Both the position numbers and the translations under genes were made by a program. A stretch of 64,000 bases of DNA, taken from NCBI GenBank assembly GCA_902626585.1, contig CACOGA010000008.1, positions 1-64,000 on the forward strand. The letters are read 5' to 3'. The notes under the pieces were generated by a model that was not told the origin of the DNA, ran no database searches, and saw nothing but the letters and a program-made list of their open reading frames with translations. Shown piece after piece: positions 28,782 through 39,249 of this stretch. The stretch comes from an uncultured Bacteroidota bacterium. GTDB lineage: Bacteria > Bacteroidota > Bacteroidia > Flavobacteriales > Flavobacteriaceae. Position 1 is the stretch's first letter. Every line of letters begins with the position of its first letter.

Positions 28782-30006
28782 TTTCTTCTCCTCTAATTAA
28801 GACCTTTTCAATTAAATTTTCTCCAAAATAGTATGGTAAATCATCAATAGAGTCTATTTTTTCTGTGATTAACAGGTTTGCCAATTTCCCTTTACTAATC
28901 GAGCCTGTTTTTTTAGAAACTCCCATTGCGTATGCACCGTTTAGTGTAGCTGCATTAATGGCTTGTTCAGATGTTATTTTCAATTTATTACAAGCTAAAG
29001 AGATTATAAAATTCATATTTCCTGTAGGACATGAACCAGGATTAAAATCACTAGCGATCGCAAACGGAATCCCATTATTTAATAAGTTTCTTGCATTTGC
29101 ATAATCAATTCCTAAGAAAAATGAGCAACCGGGTAACAAAACAGGCATAGTTTTACTTTGTTTTAATGCCCATATATCATCCTGATTTATCACTTCAAGA
29201 TGATCGACACTTAGAGCACCACATTCAACACCAGCCTTAATCCCTCCGATGGAGTTAAACTGATTTGTATGAATTTTTGAAGCTACACCTAGCTCATAGG
29301 CTTTATTACATAGAAGCTTAGTGTCATCCACCGAAAAATAGTTTTCCTCACAAAAAATATCAACAAAGTCAACTAATTTTTTATCTATAAAATCTGGAAG
29401 CATTTTGTCAATGACCAATTTTAAATAGTCATCTTTTTTATAGTTTTTGGGTATGGCGTGGGCTCCCAAAAATGTTGATTTTATTTCAATAGGTAGACTA
29501 TTTTTAAGTCTACTGATGACTTCCAGCATTTTTAATTCAGACTCATAATTTAGTCCATAGCCAGATTTAATCTCCAATGAACCGGTACCTTGTTTTATTA
29601 GTGATAAGATTCTGTTTTTTGATTCGGTGTATAAATCATCAGTAGAGACTGCATTAATTTGAGATGAAGACTTTAAAATTCCACCTCCATTTTCCGCTAT
29701 TTGCTGATATGAAGCCCCCTTTATCCTTTGCATGTATTCATCAGATCTATTTCCTGTATGAACTGAATGAGAGTGAGAATCACACCAAGCAGGTAAAACA
29801 ATTTTATCTTTAGCGTTAATTGTTTCTATATTTCCAAAATTTGGAATTTCGGACATTTTACCAAAGTCATTAATTACTCCATTTTCAATTAGTAGGTAAG
29901 CGTCACTTATAGATGGTAATTTATCCATTTTTTTAGCCGAAATAAATGAAATATCCTTATCTCTAATCTGAGTCAGCTGTTTTATATTGGTAATTAATTT
30001 AGACAT
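28774..30006 (-). CDS. hutI: Imidazolonepropionase
   Basis: The 410-aa amidohydrolase has the metal-binding DSHSHSVHTGNR, the KSGYGLNYESELKML segment, HTNQFN, DHLE and SDFNPGS motifs in the family order. It hydrolyses 4-imidazolone-5-propionate to N-formimino-L-glutamate, step three of histidine degradation, in the cytoplasm. FtcD, encoded convergently, uses that product. HutH and HutU are not in the window, so those genes must lie elsewhere. It is 9 bp downstream of fumC and possibly co-transcribed with it. Confidence 0.96.
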   Translation of the reverse strand: MSKLITNIKQLTQIRDKDISFISAKKMDKLPSISDAYLLIENGVINDFGKMSEIPNFGNIETINAKDKIVLPAWCDSHSHSVHTGNRSDEYMQRIKGASYQQIAENGGGILKSSSQINAVSTDDLYTESKNRILSLIKQGTGSLEIKSGYGLNYESELKMLEVISRLKNSLPIEIKSTFLGAHAIPKNYKKDDYLKLVIDKMLPDFIDKKLVDFVDIFCEENYFSVDDTKLLCNKAYELGVASKIHTNQFNSIGGIKAGVECGALSVDHLEVINQDDIWALKQSKTMPVLLPGCSFFLGIDYANARNLLNNGIPFAIASDFNPGSCPTGNMNFIISLACNKLKITSEQAINAATLNGAYAMGVSKKTGSISKGKLANLLITEKIDSIDDLPYYFGENLIEKVLIRGEEIN

Positions 30007-30015
30007 AAGAAGGTG

Positions 30016-31398
30016 CTAAGTCATGTTTCTTGGATCGACTAATTGGTCGTACTCTTCAGCGGTCAGATACCCTGATTTAATAGCTTCATCCCTCAATGTA
30101 GTATCATTTTTATAAGCATTGTTAGCAATCTCAGCAGCCTTGTAATATCCAATTTTTGGATTTAATGCAGTGACTAGCATCAATGAGTTATCTAATTTTT
30201 TCTTTATTGATTTTAAGTTTGGAATTATACCAATAATACAGTTGGAATTGAAACTATTGACAGCATCTGCGATTAATATTGAAGAATTAATAAAATTATA
30301 AATAATCACAGGTTTAAAAACATTTAGTTGAAAATGTCCCTGAGTTCCTGAAAAAGTAATAGCTGAATCATTTCCAATAACCTGACTACACACCATTGAC
30401 ATTGCTTCACATTGAGTGGGATTAACTTTACCAGGCATGATTGAACTTCCAGGTTCATTTGCTGGTAAAATTATTTCACCGATTCCGCTTCTGGGTCCTG
30501 ATGAAAGCATTCTTATATCATTTGATATTTTATTTATTGAAACAGCAATTTTTTTTAAAGAATTGTGACAATCAACCAATGAATCATTAGAAGATAATGC
30601 CTCAAACTTATTTTCTGCAGTAACGAATGGATAACCTGTTTCATTAGCAATTATTTTAGCAACTTTTTCAGAGTATCCATCTGGGGTATTCAAACCTGTT
30701 CCAACTGCCGTACCTCCAAGAGCAATTTCTAAAATAAATTTCATCGAGCTTTCCAAACTAATAATACCATTTTCGATTTGCTTTTTAAAAGCTGAAAATT
30801 CTTGACCTAATGTTATAGGAGTTGCATCCATCATGTGTGTTCTTCCGATTTTCACAACATCTTTAAATTCTTCAGATTTATCGTGAAGGGATTTTTTTAA
30901 ATCCTCGAGAGCGGGAAGGGTTTTTGTTGAAATCAACTTATAGGCAGCAATATGCATTGCCGTTGGAAATGTATCATTAGAGGATTGAGATTTATTTACA
31001 TCGTCATTGGCTTTAACATATTTTTCATCTTTTAAGTCCCTCCCAATCAATTGTTGACACCTATTTGATATCACCTCATTAACATTCATATTAGTTTGAG
31101 TACCAGAACCTGTTTGCCATACCACTAGTGGAAACTGTTCGTCATGTTTACCAGTGGTTATTTCATCACAAACTTTGGAAATTAGATCCATTTTTTCTTT
31201 TGAAAGTACTCCGCATGAATGATTTGTGATGGCAGCTGCTTTTTTAACAATAGCATATGCGTAGATTATTTCTATTGGCATTGATGACTTAGGTCCAATT
31301 TTAAAGTTATTTCTCGATCTTTCAGTTTGAGCACCCCAAAGTTTGTCAGCGGGTACCTTAACTTCGCCTATAGTATCTTTTTCGATTCTGTATTCCAT
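30016..31398 (-). CDS. fumC: Class II fumarate hydratase
   Basis: The 460-aa enzyme has the superfamily signature [11 protein letters not shown], the [14 protein letters not shown] stretch, and the catalytic His in [14 protein letters not shown]. Class II fumarases are iron-free tetramers that interconvert fumarate and malate in the TCA cycle. The track start (TTG 31407) adds three residues; ATG at 31398 ([11 protein letters not shown]) fits the family. Possibly transcribed with hutI 9 bp downstream. Confidence 0.97.
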   Translation of the reverse strand: MEYRIEKDTIGEVKVPADKLWGAQTERSRNNFKIGPKSSMPIEIIYAYAIVKKAAAITNHSCGVLSKEKMDLISKVCDEITTGKHDEQFPLVVWQTGSGTQTNMNVNEVISNRCQQLIGRDLKDEKYVKANDDVNKSQSSNDTFPTAMHIAAYKLISTKTLPALEDLKKSLHDKSEEFKDVVKIGRTHMMDATPITLGQEFSAFKKQIENGIISLESSMKFILEIALGGTAVGTGLNTPDGYSEKVAKIIANETGYPFVTAENKFEALSSNDSLVDCHNSLKKIAVSINKISNDIRMLSSGPRSGIGEIILPANEPGSSIMPGKVNPTQCEAMSMVCSQVIGNDSAITFSGTQGHFQLNVFKPVIIYNFINSSILIADAVNSFNSNCIIGIIPNLKSIKKKLDNSLMLVTALNPKIGYYKAAEIANNAYKNDTTLRDEAIKSGYLTAEEYDQLVDPRNMT

Positions 31399-31498
31399 GG
31401 TTAGCAATTATAATACAAATTTACACATTAAATGTAACTAAACGCAAAATGATTCATTTATGCTATTCACACAGAAACAATGTTGAAAATTATTTAAA

Positions 31499-31536
31499 CT
31501 AAATATTATATGTAAGTGATCTAAATATTATATTTG
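31499..31536 (+). promoter_or_regulatory. Promoter region with 13-bp direct repeat for the 55-aa ORF
   Basis: CTAAATATTATAT occurs at 31499-31511 and again at 31521-31533, 22 bp apart (two helical turns). The second copy runs into TATATTTG (31529-31536), a good Bacteroidota -7 box 17 nt before the small ORF ATG. The spacing suits a dimeric regulator; none is identified. Confidence 0.45.
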
Positions 31537-31553
31537 CTAAAACAGATTAAATT

Positions 31554-31721
31554 ATGTTTGAGTTTGATCAATATTTAGGTTTTTTAGCATTTTTAACTAT
31601 ACTAACTATAGGTTTTTGGTTATTCTTTGTATTGCTTCTTTTTGTTATACCCTATTGGGTTTTCGGTGCGTTAAAAGAAAGAATTGAAGAGCTAATACAG
31701 GAAAGAAAAAAGAAAATGTAG
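31554..31721 (+). CDS. Small single-pass membrane protein (55 aa), hypothetical
   Basis: Too short for the ORF track. ATG 31554 to TAG 31721 encodes MFEFDQYLGFLAF..., a long hydrophobic helix (about residues 8-38) followed by an amphipathic, strongly basic tail (KERIEELIQERKKKM). That is a bitopic membrane protein with the tail inside. It has its own promoter-like -7 box. The stop lies 2 bp before the convergent TonB-receptor stop. No family recognised; codon choice and the clean TM/tail design support it being real. Confidence 0.65.
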   Translation: MFEFDQYLGFLAFLTILTIGFWLFFVLLLFVIPYWVFGALKERIEELIQERKKKM

Positions 31722-31722
31722 T

Positions 31723-34179
31723 TTAAGATCCAAAACTACCATCATCATAACCACCACTTCTCATTTGTCTTCTGTTTTGATTTTTCTTTTGATTAAATCG
31801 GTAAGTAAAATTTAAAGTTGCTGATCTCTGGCTCCACCTAAATTCAAAGTCATTGTAGAAATTTTCATTAAAAGTTTCATTTCTCCAACCCCTTTGGTCC
31901 AATAAATCTTTGATATTTAAGGTTAACGTAGCGTTATCATTAAACAATTCCTTACTAAAAGCTAAATCAATCGAAAAGTCGCCATCACTCTTACTTACAG
32001 CAGTTTCATTGGGCCCTCTTATATTCATCCTTGTTTGCCAATCAATTTTGCCAGGAAGAGTAAGCTTGCTATTCAGTCTAAAACTCCAGCTAACATTTTC
32101 GTTATCATAAATAATATCGTTATAAGTACCTTCAACTTTATTCTGGAACAAATTGAAGTTTGTATTAATATTCCACTTTCTTCCTTTTCTGTAGGAAAGG
32201 TTCAATTCAAAACCAAATCTCTCGTTTGTAGATAGATTAATAGGTGTTCTAACAACTATTGGTACGTTAACTCCATTAATTTCGGCATAATCTCCAGTCT
32301 CTTCTATAATGGTATTTATAGAATTAGTTGATCTTTGGAAATAAGCTGATGTATTAACGGTAAAAGACGATTTATATCTCTTTACATATCCAAAATCAAT
32401 ATTATTGGAGTATGTGGGGTCTAAGTAGGGATTTCCCTGCCAAATAAGTATTGGGCTTATTTTTGTAGGGAAAGGATTAATAAACCTTGACCAGGGTCTC
32501 CTTATTCTTCTGTTATAACCAAAAGTTAGTGTTTCGTCATCAGTTATCTCTAAACCAAAATTGAAGGTAGGAAAAAGACCTGTATCATCAATTTTAGTAA
32601 AATCTTGTATTGTGAGTTGATTCACATTTTTGAGCGTATTCTCAACCCTGAGCCCCAAAAGAAAAGAATATTTATCTTCAACTTTAACTCCATACTGTGT
32701 ATAAGCAGCACTTATTCTTTCTTTATATTGAAATAAATTACTTTGGTCAAAATCTTCAACAAAAACACTGTTTACATTATCGAAAACTTTGTAATCCGTA
32801 ACATCATCTTCACTTTCAATTCGAATTCCAGCTTCAAATTGACGGTTTTCTCCTATTGGTAAAACAAAATCAGAACGAATTAAAAAAGATTCAGATTGTA
32901 TATTTTCATCGACACTTTCGTTCACAATTCCATTTTCGTCAATTAATGAATTTTCCCATTCTTTTGAGTTTTCATACTGAAGGTCAACAGTTATTAACTG
33001 GCCTTCATCGTCAAGTTTTCTTTCAAAGTTTAAATTATACTCTCGATTATTGTCAATATCATTTTCAAAATCGTTTTGATTGATTGTGTTCAAAACATTT
33101 GAATTAGCATCTAATTCTCTTATTGTATTAGACTCTAAATTATCAGAACCATAACTATTGTAAAAAAATGAACCTAAAAGTGAAGTTTTATCATCAATAT
33201 ACCATTCGAAACCATTATTAATAAAATATCCATCACTAACTCTTTCACGGGTTCTGTCCTCACTGAAGAAAGTGCTTGGTTCTGAGCCATTAAAGTATTC
33301 AGTTATTCCGCTTGAACTCCCTGGCCTAATTCTGTCGTATATGCTAGACGAATTAAAGAAATTAATCGCACCGTTTCTGTAGTTTATGTTGGTTGATAAT
33401 GAATTTGATTTTGGTTCACCAACATTAGCACTTAGTGAGCCATTTAATCCAAGTTTTTTTGACTTTCTGAGGATGATATTAATTATACCTCCGCTACCTT
33501 CTGCTTCATATCTGGCTGACGGTGAAGTTATGACCTCAACTTTCTCAATAGCATCAGCTGGTAATTCTTTAAGAAAAGATGAGTTAACACCAACTAATCT
33601 GGATGGCTTACCGTTGATCAAAATTCTAGCTGCATCATTACCTCTAAGTAGTATATTTCCATCAATATCAGTTGATACTGACGGAATGTTATCTAAAACA
33701 TCTGTTCCAGTTCCACCCCTTACTGTCAAATCCTTACCAACAGTATATATTTTTTTATCTAATTTGATTTCGACTGTTGTTTCCTCAGCAATGATTTCGA
33801 CTTCACCTAAAGATTCGAAATCAAGTTCAAGTTTTATTTCCCCAAGATCTAAATTATCATTTAGTGCTACATCATCTAATGTCACATTTTTGAAGGAGAT
33901 ATATTCGATTAATATATTGTAATTTCCTTCTTTGGCTGGAAATGAAAATTTCCCAGAATCATTACTGATACCTCCGGTGATAACATTATTATTCGCCGTG
34001 TCTAGCAGGGTAATAGTTGCGTATTCAAGTAATTCATCATTTTCAAGACTAGAAATTATACCTGATACGAAAAACTCTTTTGATTGGTTGTTGTAAGATT
34101 GTGAATAATTTAATTTGAAAATAAGCAGGAAAACTGTTACGATAAGCAGCTTTTTCATAGTTTGTTTTTTTGTTTTCAT
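31723..34179 (-). CDS. TonB-dependent outer-membrane receptor (outer membrane beta-barrel family)
   Basis: An 818-aa protein: signal peptide (MKKLLIVTVFLLIFKLNYSQ, from ATG 34158; the track adds seven residues), a carboxypeptidase-regulatory-like domain (about 35-130), a plug domain (GGTGTDVLDNIPSVSTD, then VITSPSARYEAEG) and a C-terminal barrel. It ends in an Asn/Arg-rich, Gly-rich tail (GGYDDGSFGS) instead of the aromatic residue of ordinary barrels. No SusD partner is adjacent, so glycan import in a SusCD complex is unlikely. Iron, peptide or other uptake is possible. The substrate is unknown. Confidence 0.9.
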   Translation of the reverse strand: MKTKKQTMKKLLIVTVFLLIFKLNYSQSYNNQSKEFFVSGIISSLENDELLEYATITLLDTANNNVITGGISNDSGKFSFPAKEGNYNILIEYISFKNVTLDDVALNDNLDLGEIKLELDFESLGEVEIIAEETTVEIKLDKKIYTVGKDLTVRGGTGTDVLDNIPSVSTDIDGNILLRGNDAARILINGKPSRLVGVNSSFLKELPADAIEKVEVITSPSARYEAEGSGGIINIILRKSKKLGLNGSLSANVGEPKSNSLSTNINYRNGAINFFNSSSIYDRIRPGSSSGITEYFNGSEPSTFFSEDRTRERVSDGYFINNGFEWYIDDKTSLLGSFFYNSYGSDNLESNTIRELDANSNVLNTINQNDFENDIDNNREYNLNFERKLDDEGQLITVDLQYENSKEWENSLIDENGIVNESVDENIQSESFLIRSDFVLPIGENRQFEAGIRIESEDDVTDYKVFDNVNSVFVEDFDQSNLFQYKERISAAYTQYGVKVEDKYSFLLGLRVENTLKNVNQLTIQDFTKIDDTGLFPTFNFGLEITDDETLTFGYNRRIRRPWSRFINPFPTKISPILIWQGNPYLDPTYSNNIDFGYVKRYKSSFTVNTSAYFQRSTNSINTIIEETGDYAEINGVNVPIVVRTPINLSTNERFGFELNLSYRKGRKWNINTNFNLFQNKVEGTYNDIIYDNENVSWSFRLNSKLTLPGKIDWQTRMNIRGPNETAVSKSDGDFSIDLAFSKELFNDNATLTLNIKDLLDQRGWRNETFNENFYNDFEFRWSQRSATLNFTYRFNQKKNQNRRQMRSGGYDDGSFGS

Positions 34180-34242
34180 TACAAACTAATCAAAACGCAT
34201 GCCAGTAAAACTCCCCGTAATGGGTTAATTAAACTTGAAACT

Positions 34243-34581
34243 TTAAATTAACCGGTCAATATTTTCTTTTGGTCTACCGATGACAGCTTTATTTTTAGCT
34301 TCGATTATTGGTCTTTCCATAAGTTTTGGCTCTTCACAAAGTAGGTGAATAATTTGATCATCACTAAGATTTTTATCTTTGAAATTTTCCCTCCAAATTT
34401 TTTCGTTTTTTCTTATCAATTGTAATGGTTTCAAACCCAATTTGTTCAACAATTGTTTCATTTTGGTTTCAGAAATTCCTTCATTCATATAATTAATTAT
34501 TTCAAACGAAGCTTTTTTTTGGGTCAAATACTCAATACCCTCTCTTGATTTTCTGCATCTAGGATTATGATAAATTTTCAT
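34243..34581 (-). CDS. ArsC family (glutaredoxin-type) reductase-like protein
   Basis: The 112-aa protein has the ArsC/Spx thioredoxin-like fold with KIYHNPRCRKSREGIEYL carrying the single active Cys, and RPIIEAKNKAVIGRP near the end. The family includes arsenate reductase and YfgD-type proteins of unknown role; no arsenite efflux gene is nearby, so I do not claim arsenate detoxification. It follows prfB by 4 bp and is likely co-transcribed with it. Confidence 0.88.
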   Translation of the reverse strand: MKIYHNPRCRKSREGIEYLTQKKASFEIINYMNEGISETKMKQLLNKLGLKPLQLIRKNEKIWRENFKDKNLSDDQIIHLLCEEPKLMERPIIEAKNKAVIGRPKENIDRLI

Positions 34582-34585
34582 TTAA

Positions 34586-35675
34586 TTATTTCTTTGAATT
34601 AAACATTAAAAATGATTTTAAAAATTGATTGATATTTCCGTCTAATACGGATTCAATATTACCAGTCTCTGCTCCTGTTCTAAGATCTTTGACAAGTTTG
34701 TAAGGATGAAGAACATAATTCCTAATTTGACTACCCCATTCAATTTTTTTCTTTTCTGATTCTATTTCCGATCTTTTTTGATTTTTTTTCTTTATTTCAA
34801 TTTCGTAAAGTTGTGATTTCAGCATTTGCATTGCTCTAATTTTATTATCTAATTGAGATCTAGTTTCTGAGCATGTTATCTGAATTCCGGTTGGTTTATG
34901 GGTGATCTGGACTTTTGTTTCTATTTTATTGACACTTTGTCCACCGGCTCCGCTAGATCTTGATGTATTAATTTCAATATCAGACTGATTGATTTCAATA
35001 TTAATAGAATCATCAACAAGAGGATAAACATATACCGATGCAAAACTTGTATGTCTTTTTGCATTGGAATCAAAGGGGGATATTCTGACCAGTCTATGTA
35101 CACCATTTTCGCTTTTTAACCAACCAAATGCATATTCTCCTTCAAATTTCAAAGTTGCCGTTTTGATTCCTGCAGAATCACCATCTTGTTCATTTAATTT
35201 AGAGACTTTGAAACCATTTTTATCTCCAAACATTGTATACATTCTCATCAACATTTGCGCCCAATCACAACTTTCAGTTCCTCCAGCTCCTGCTGTAATT
35301 TGTAGTACCGCATCCATATTATCTGACTCATCAGATAGCATGGTTTTAAATTCAAGTTCTTTTAAGAAATCTTCTGCTGAATTATATTGATTTAACAATT
35401 CCTCATCGCTACACTCATTATTTTTATTAAAGTCTAATAAAATCTCTAAATCAGAAATATTTTCACTTAATTTAATAATGTTGTCAACCCAGTTTTTTAG
35501 GAATTTAATTTTTTTGAGAACTATTTGAGCTTTTGAAGAATTATCCCAAAAATCAGGCTTCAGTGTTTTGTTTTCTTCAATTTCTAGTGTAGACTTTTTA
35601 TTTTCAAAGTCAAAGATACCCCCTTAACGCGTCCAGGCGATTTCTAAGTGATTCTATTTGTTCTAGAGTTATCAT
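34586..35675 (-). CDS. prfB: Peptide chain release factor 2, expressed through a programmed +1 frameshift
   Basis: The track shows only the main frame (34586..35398). Translating upstream joins it to a 21-codon leader starting at ATG 35675 ([21 protein letters not shown]) that ends in an in-frame UGA. A +1 shift at CUU U leads into [13 protein letters not shown] and on to the full protein of about 362 aa. Domain 2 has the RF2-specific region, and the GGQ loop is [12 protein letters not shown]2 releases peptides at UAA and UGA. The shift makes synthesis self-limiting: when RF2 is scarce, the ribosome pauses at UGA and shifts. It lies just upstream of the ArsC-like gene. Confidence 0.96.
35610..35624 (-). 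promoter_or_regulatory. prfB programmed frameshift site
   Basis: The minus strand reads AGGGGG-TAT-CTT-TGA-C: an internal Shine-Dalgarno-like element, 3 nt, the slippery CUU codon, and UGA followed by C (a weak stop context). This is essentially the E. coli prfB cassette. The SD-like element stands out because the genes here mostly lack Shine-Dalgarno sites. Confidence 0.95.
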
Positions 35676-35760
35676 GCAATAAAATTAATACTAATTAAAC
35701 AAGTTGAGAATATTTTTATTAAAAATTTATATTGTGTAGATTTAATAAAAATTTAAACCA

Positions 35761-38199
35761 ATGCTTAAAGATAAATTCAAGCTTATATTTTTCCTGCTTT
35801 CATTATGCTTTTCATTTTCTTTTTCAAACGAACTTGAACAATTCAAAGGATTTTTTAATTTCTCATATGATGATTCAAAGGGCAAAATTTTTCTTGAAGT
35901 TGATAAGCTAGATTATGAATTCCTATATATTGGGTCTCTAGCGTCAGGTGTTGGTTCAAATGACATTGGTTTAGATAGAGGTCAACTAGGTTCTGAAAAG
36001 CTTGTGAAATTTGTTAAAAAGGGAAACAAAATACTTTTGATAGAACCAAACCTTTATTTTAGAGCTCAAACCGATAATATAAGTGAAAAAAAGAGCGTTG
36101 AACAAGCCTTTGCAAAATCTGTTATTTTTGGATTTGAAATAATTGAAAAAAATGATCAAAGTTTTTTAATTGACTTTACTCCATTTTTATTGTTTGATAG
36201 GCATGGGGTAGCTAAAAAACTAAGAGATCTGAAACAAGGCTCATATAAAATTGACAAATCTAAAAGTGCTATCGAAATTTACAACACAAAAGCTTTTCCT
36301 GAAAATGTTGAATTTGAAGCTTTATTAACTTTTTCAGGCGAGGCAAAAGGAAATCTAATAAAAAGTGTTTCACCTGATCCAAACAATGTTTCGGTAATTC
36401 AGCATCATTCTTTTATAAAGCTTCCTGATAATAACTATCAGCCAAGAAAATTTGACCCAAGAAGCGGTGCAATATCAATTTCATTCATGGACTATTCTAC
36501 TCCAATTGACGAACCAATCGTAAAAAAATATGTAATCAGACATCGATTAGAAAAGAAAAACCCTAATCATGAAATTTCTGAGGCGGTTGAACCAATTATC
36601 TATTACTTAGATCCTGGAACACCTGAGCCAGTGAAGAGTGCATTATTAGATGGTGGTAAATGGTGGAATCAGGCATACGAGTCTATCGGCTTTAAAGATG
36701 CTTTTCAGATTAAAATTCTTCCTCATGATATAGATCCGTTAGATTGTAGGTATAATGTGATTCAGTGGGTTCATCGATCCACCAGAGGATGGAGTTATGG
36801 TGCTAGTGTTGTCGACCCTAGAACAGGTGAAATTATAAAAGGTCATGTTAGCTTAGGTAGTCTTAGAATTAGACAGGATTACATGATAGCTCAGGCATTG
36901 ACCAAAGAACCATTTGCTACTAAAAACAATAATAATAAAATGATGGACTTAGCCATAGCGAGAATAAGGCAGTTGAGTGCTCATGAGATAGGACATACAA
37001 TAGGATTTGCTCATAATTTTGCAGCAAGTACCAATGAAAGAGCCTCAGTCATGGATTATCCTCATCCATTGGTAAAATTAATTGATAATGAAGTTGTTTT
37101 TGACGATGCTTATGATACTGGAATAGGTGATTGGGATAAGGTCACCGTTGCATACAGCTATAGTGATTTTAGAAAAGATCAAAATGAAGCTTTTGAGTTA
37201 AATAAAATATTGGAGAATTCAACTTCTGAAGGTTTAAGATTTATTAGTGACTATGATGCCCGATCAATCGACGGCTCTCATGCATATGCTCATTTATGGG
37301 ATAACGGACAAACCGCTTATTCGGGACTAGATAATGTGATAGAAATCAGAAAAAAGGCAATTGAAAATTTTTCTGAGTATAATGTTCCAAAAGGCACACC
37401 AAATTCGGTATTGGAGGACGTTTTTGTTCCATTGTACTTTTTTCACAGATATCAAACAGAAGCCACTGCTAAGTTAATCGGTGGTATGAATTATAATTAT
37501 TCCTTAGTTGGTGATAATCAGCAAGACTATTATTATGTTGAAAGATCCTATCAAATACAAGCTTTAAATTCATTAATGAAAACATTAAGTCCTAATTTTT
37601 TAGCAATTCCTAAGGAAAAATTAATTTTGTTTCCGCCTAGGGCATTTGGATTTCCTAGAACCAGAGAATCATTTAAGTCTAACTTAGGAGTTGCATTTGA
37701 TCCCTTATCTGCTGCAGAAACATCATCAGATATGACTTTTAGCCTAATATTTAGACCTAAAAGACTAAATCGATTAATTTTACAACATTCATTGGACAAC
37801 TCAAATCTCAATCTAAAAGAATTGTATGATTTTATCCTTAAAAGAACAATCCTTTTGAAATCTTATGATTCCACAAATTATGAAGATTATTCTTACTTGC
37901 AAGAAATTCAACATATTGTTAACATTAATTTGCTAAAGAGTATTTTTAAAGTTATAAATAGTTCAAGTAGTTTTTCCCAGGTAAAAAGTATAAGTAACGA
38001 ATTTGTAAGAAAAATTACATCTGAGCTTTCTTCAAAAAGAAGTAAGAATTACAATCTTTCAAAATATCATAGATATTACCTGGACATGATTAATAGTTTT
38101 TATGAAGACCCACAAGAATATGAAATCATTGATTCATTAACCATACCTGATGGTTCTCCAATCGGATCTGACAATTGCACCAATTTCACAATTAGATGA
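35761..38199 (+). CDS. Zinc-dependent metalloprotease (metzincin, DUF5117/DUF4953 type)
   Basis: An 812-aa protein with an N-terminal signal peptide (hydrophobic run ending FSFSN). The zinc site is HEIGHTIGFAHN (HExxHxxGxxH) near residue 410, and the Met-turn is SVMDYPHP, both diagnostic of metzincins. The N-terminal part matches the DUF5117-like region found with this domain in Bacteroidota. The protein should act in the periplasm or outside the cell; its substrate is unknown. Its stop overlaps the next start (ATGA). Confidence 0.9.
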   Translation: MLKDKFKLIFFLLSLCFSFSFSNELEQFKGFFNFSYDDSKGKIFLEVDKLDYEFLYIGSLASGVGSNDIGLDRGQLGSEKLVKFVKKGNKILLIEPNLYFRAQTDNISEKKSVEQAFAKSVIFGFEIIEKNDQSFLIDFTPFLLFDRHGVAKKLRDLKQGSYKIDKSKSAIEIYNTKAFPENVEFEALLTFSGEAKGNLIKSVSPDPNNVSVIQHHSFIKLPDNNYQPRKFDPRSGAISISFMDYSTPIDEPIVKKYVIRHRLEKKNPNHEISEAVEPIIYYLDPGTPEPVKSALLDGGKWWNQAYESIGFKDAFQIKILPHDIDPLDCRYNVIQWVHRSTRGWSYGASVVDPRTGEIIKGHVSLGSLRIRQDYMIAQALTKEPFATKNNNNKMMDLAIARIRQLSAHEIGHTIGFAHNFAASTNERASVMDYPHPLVKLIDNEVVFDDAYDTGIGDWDKVTVAYSYSDFRKDQNEAFELNKILENSTSEGLRFISDYDARSIDGSHAYAHLWDNGQTAYSGLDNVIEIRKKAIENFSEYNVPKGTPNSVLEDVFVPLYFFHRYQTEATAKLIGGMNYNYSLVGDNQQDYYYVERSYQIQALNSLMKTLSPNFLAIPKEKLILFPPRAFGFPRTRESFKSNLGVAFDPLSAAETSSDMTFSLIFRPKRLNRLILQHSLDNSNLNLKELYDFILKRTILLKSYDSTNYEDYSYLQEIQHIVNINLLKSIFKVINSSSSFSQVKSISNEFVRKITSELSSKRSKNYNLSKYHRYYLDMINSFYEDPQEYEIIDSLTIPDGSPIGSDNCTNFTIR

Positions 38200-39218
38200 T
38201 TGACTTAAGAAGTGATACCATAACAAAACCAAGTGATAAGATGCTTGATACTATGCTCCAGGCAAAAGTTGGAGACGATGTTTATGGTGAGGATCCAACT
38301 GTAAAAGAGTTAGAAGAAAAAATTGCAAATTTTTTTGCAATGGACAGCGCAATGTTTTTCCCTTCTGGAACTATGGCTAATCAAACAGCTTTAAAAATTC
38401 ATACAAGCCCTGGGGATCAGGTCATTGCTCACGAATATTCCCATGTTTATAATTATGAGGGTGGTGGAGCCTCTTTTAACAGTGGGGTTTCTTTCAAGCT
38501 TCTTAAAGGAGACAAAGGCATGTTTAATCCAGATGAATTAAAATACGCTATTAATCCAAAGAATTTTTATCACGCACCATTAACAAAATTAGTGTCTTTA
38601 GAAAATACTACTAATAAAGGGGGTGGGCATTGTTGGGATGTTAATCAATTTGAGAAAATAAAAAAAATATGTGATGAAAATGAGCTTGGATTGCATATGG
38701 ATGGGGCCAGAGTATGGAATTCAATAGTTGCAAAAAACAACAACCCTGAGTTGTATGGAAATTATTTTGATACTATTTCTGTATGTTTAAGTAAAGGTCT
38801 GGGATGTCCAGTGGGTTCTATTCTTGTTGGTAAGAAAAAATTTATTGATAAAGCACTGAGGATTAGAAAAATTTTAGGTGGAGGCATGAGACAAGTAGGT
38901 TACTTGGCAGCCGCAGGCCTGTATGCACTAGAAAACAATTTACAAAGATTGTCTGTTGATCATCAAAAAGCCAAAGAAATAGCATCAAGGTTTTCATCCA
39001 AAGATTGCATTAACAGTGTTAATGAAGTAGAAACAAATATTATAATTTTGGAACTTAATGAATCTGTTGAAAAACAAAAAATCATTAATCATTTTTCTGA
39101 AAAAGAAATTATATTTGATTGGTATTCTATGGGTTTGAAAAAGATTAGAATTGTCACCCATCTAAATTACAGTGATGAGGACCACAAACGTCTTTTACAG
39201 GTTGTCGATAACTTATAA
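38196..39218 (+). CDS. Threonine aldolase-family PLP-dependent lyase (GntG-like)
   Basis: The 340-aa fold-type I PLP enzyme has [15 protein letters not shown], the [14 protein letters not shown] motif that places PLP, DGARVWN with the Asp holding the cofactor, and the Schiff-base Lys in [12 protein letters not shown]. It probably cleaves L-threonine or L-allo-threonine to glycine and acetaldehyde, though related enzymes act on other beta-hydroxy amino acids. The start overlaps the metalloprotease stop by 4 bp. The next gene is 65 bp away with its own -7 box. Confidence 0.88.
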   Translation: MIDLRSDTITKPSDKMLDTMLQAKVGDDVYGEDPTVKELEEKIANFFAMDSAMFFPSGTMANQTALKIHTSPGDQVIAHEYSHVYNYEGGGASFNSGVSFKLLKGDKGMFNPDELKYAINPKNFYHAPLTKLVSLENTTNKGGGHCWDVNQFEKIKKICDENELGLHMDGARVWNSIVAKNNNPELYGNYFDTISVCLSKGLGCPVGSILVGKKKFIDKALRIRKILGGGMRQVGYLAAAGLYALENNLQRLSVDHQKAKEIASRFSSKDCINSVNEVETNIIILELNESVEKQKIINHFSEKEIIFDWYSMGLKKIRIVTHLNYSDEDHKRLLQVVDNL

Positions 39219-39249
39219 CTTATAATTTAAAATTCAGCTTAAAAACGCT

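Noticed and set aside
33386-33922. 178-aa plus-strand ORF within the TonB receptor
   Set aside because: Antisense shadow of the well-supported plug and regulatory-like domains.
34223-34253. Inverted repeat GGTTAATT...AATTAACC near the ArsC-like gene end
   Set aside because: An AT-rich 8-bp stem with a 15-nt loop and no U-run; too weak to call a terminator.
34586-35675. prfB as a frameshifted pseudogene
   Set aside because: The stop and slippery site match the programmed RF2 frameshift exactly.
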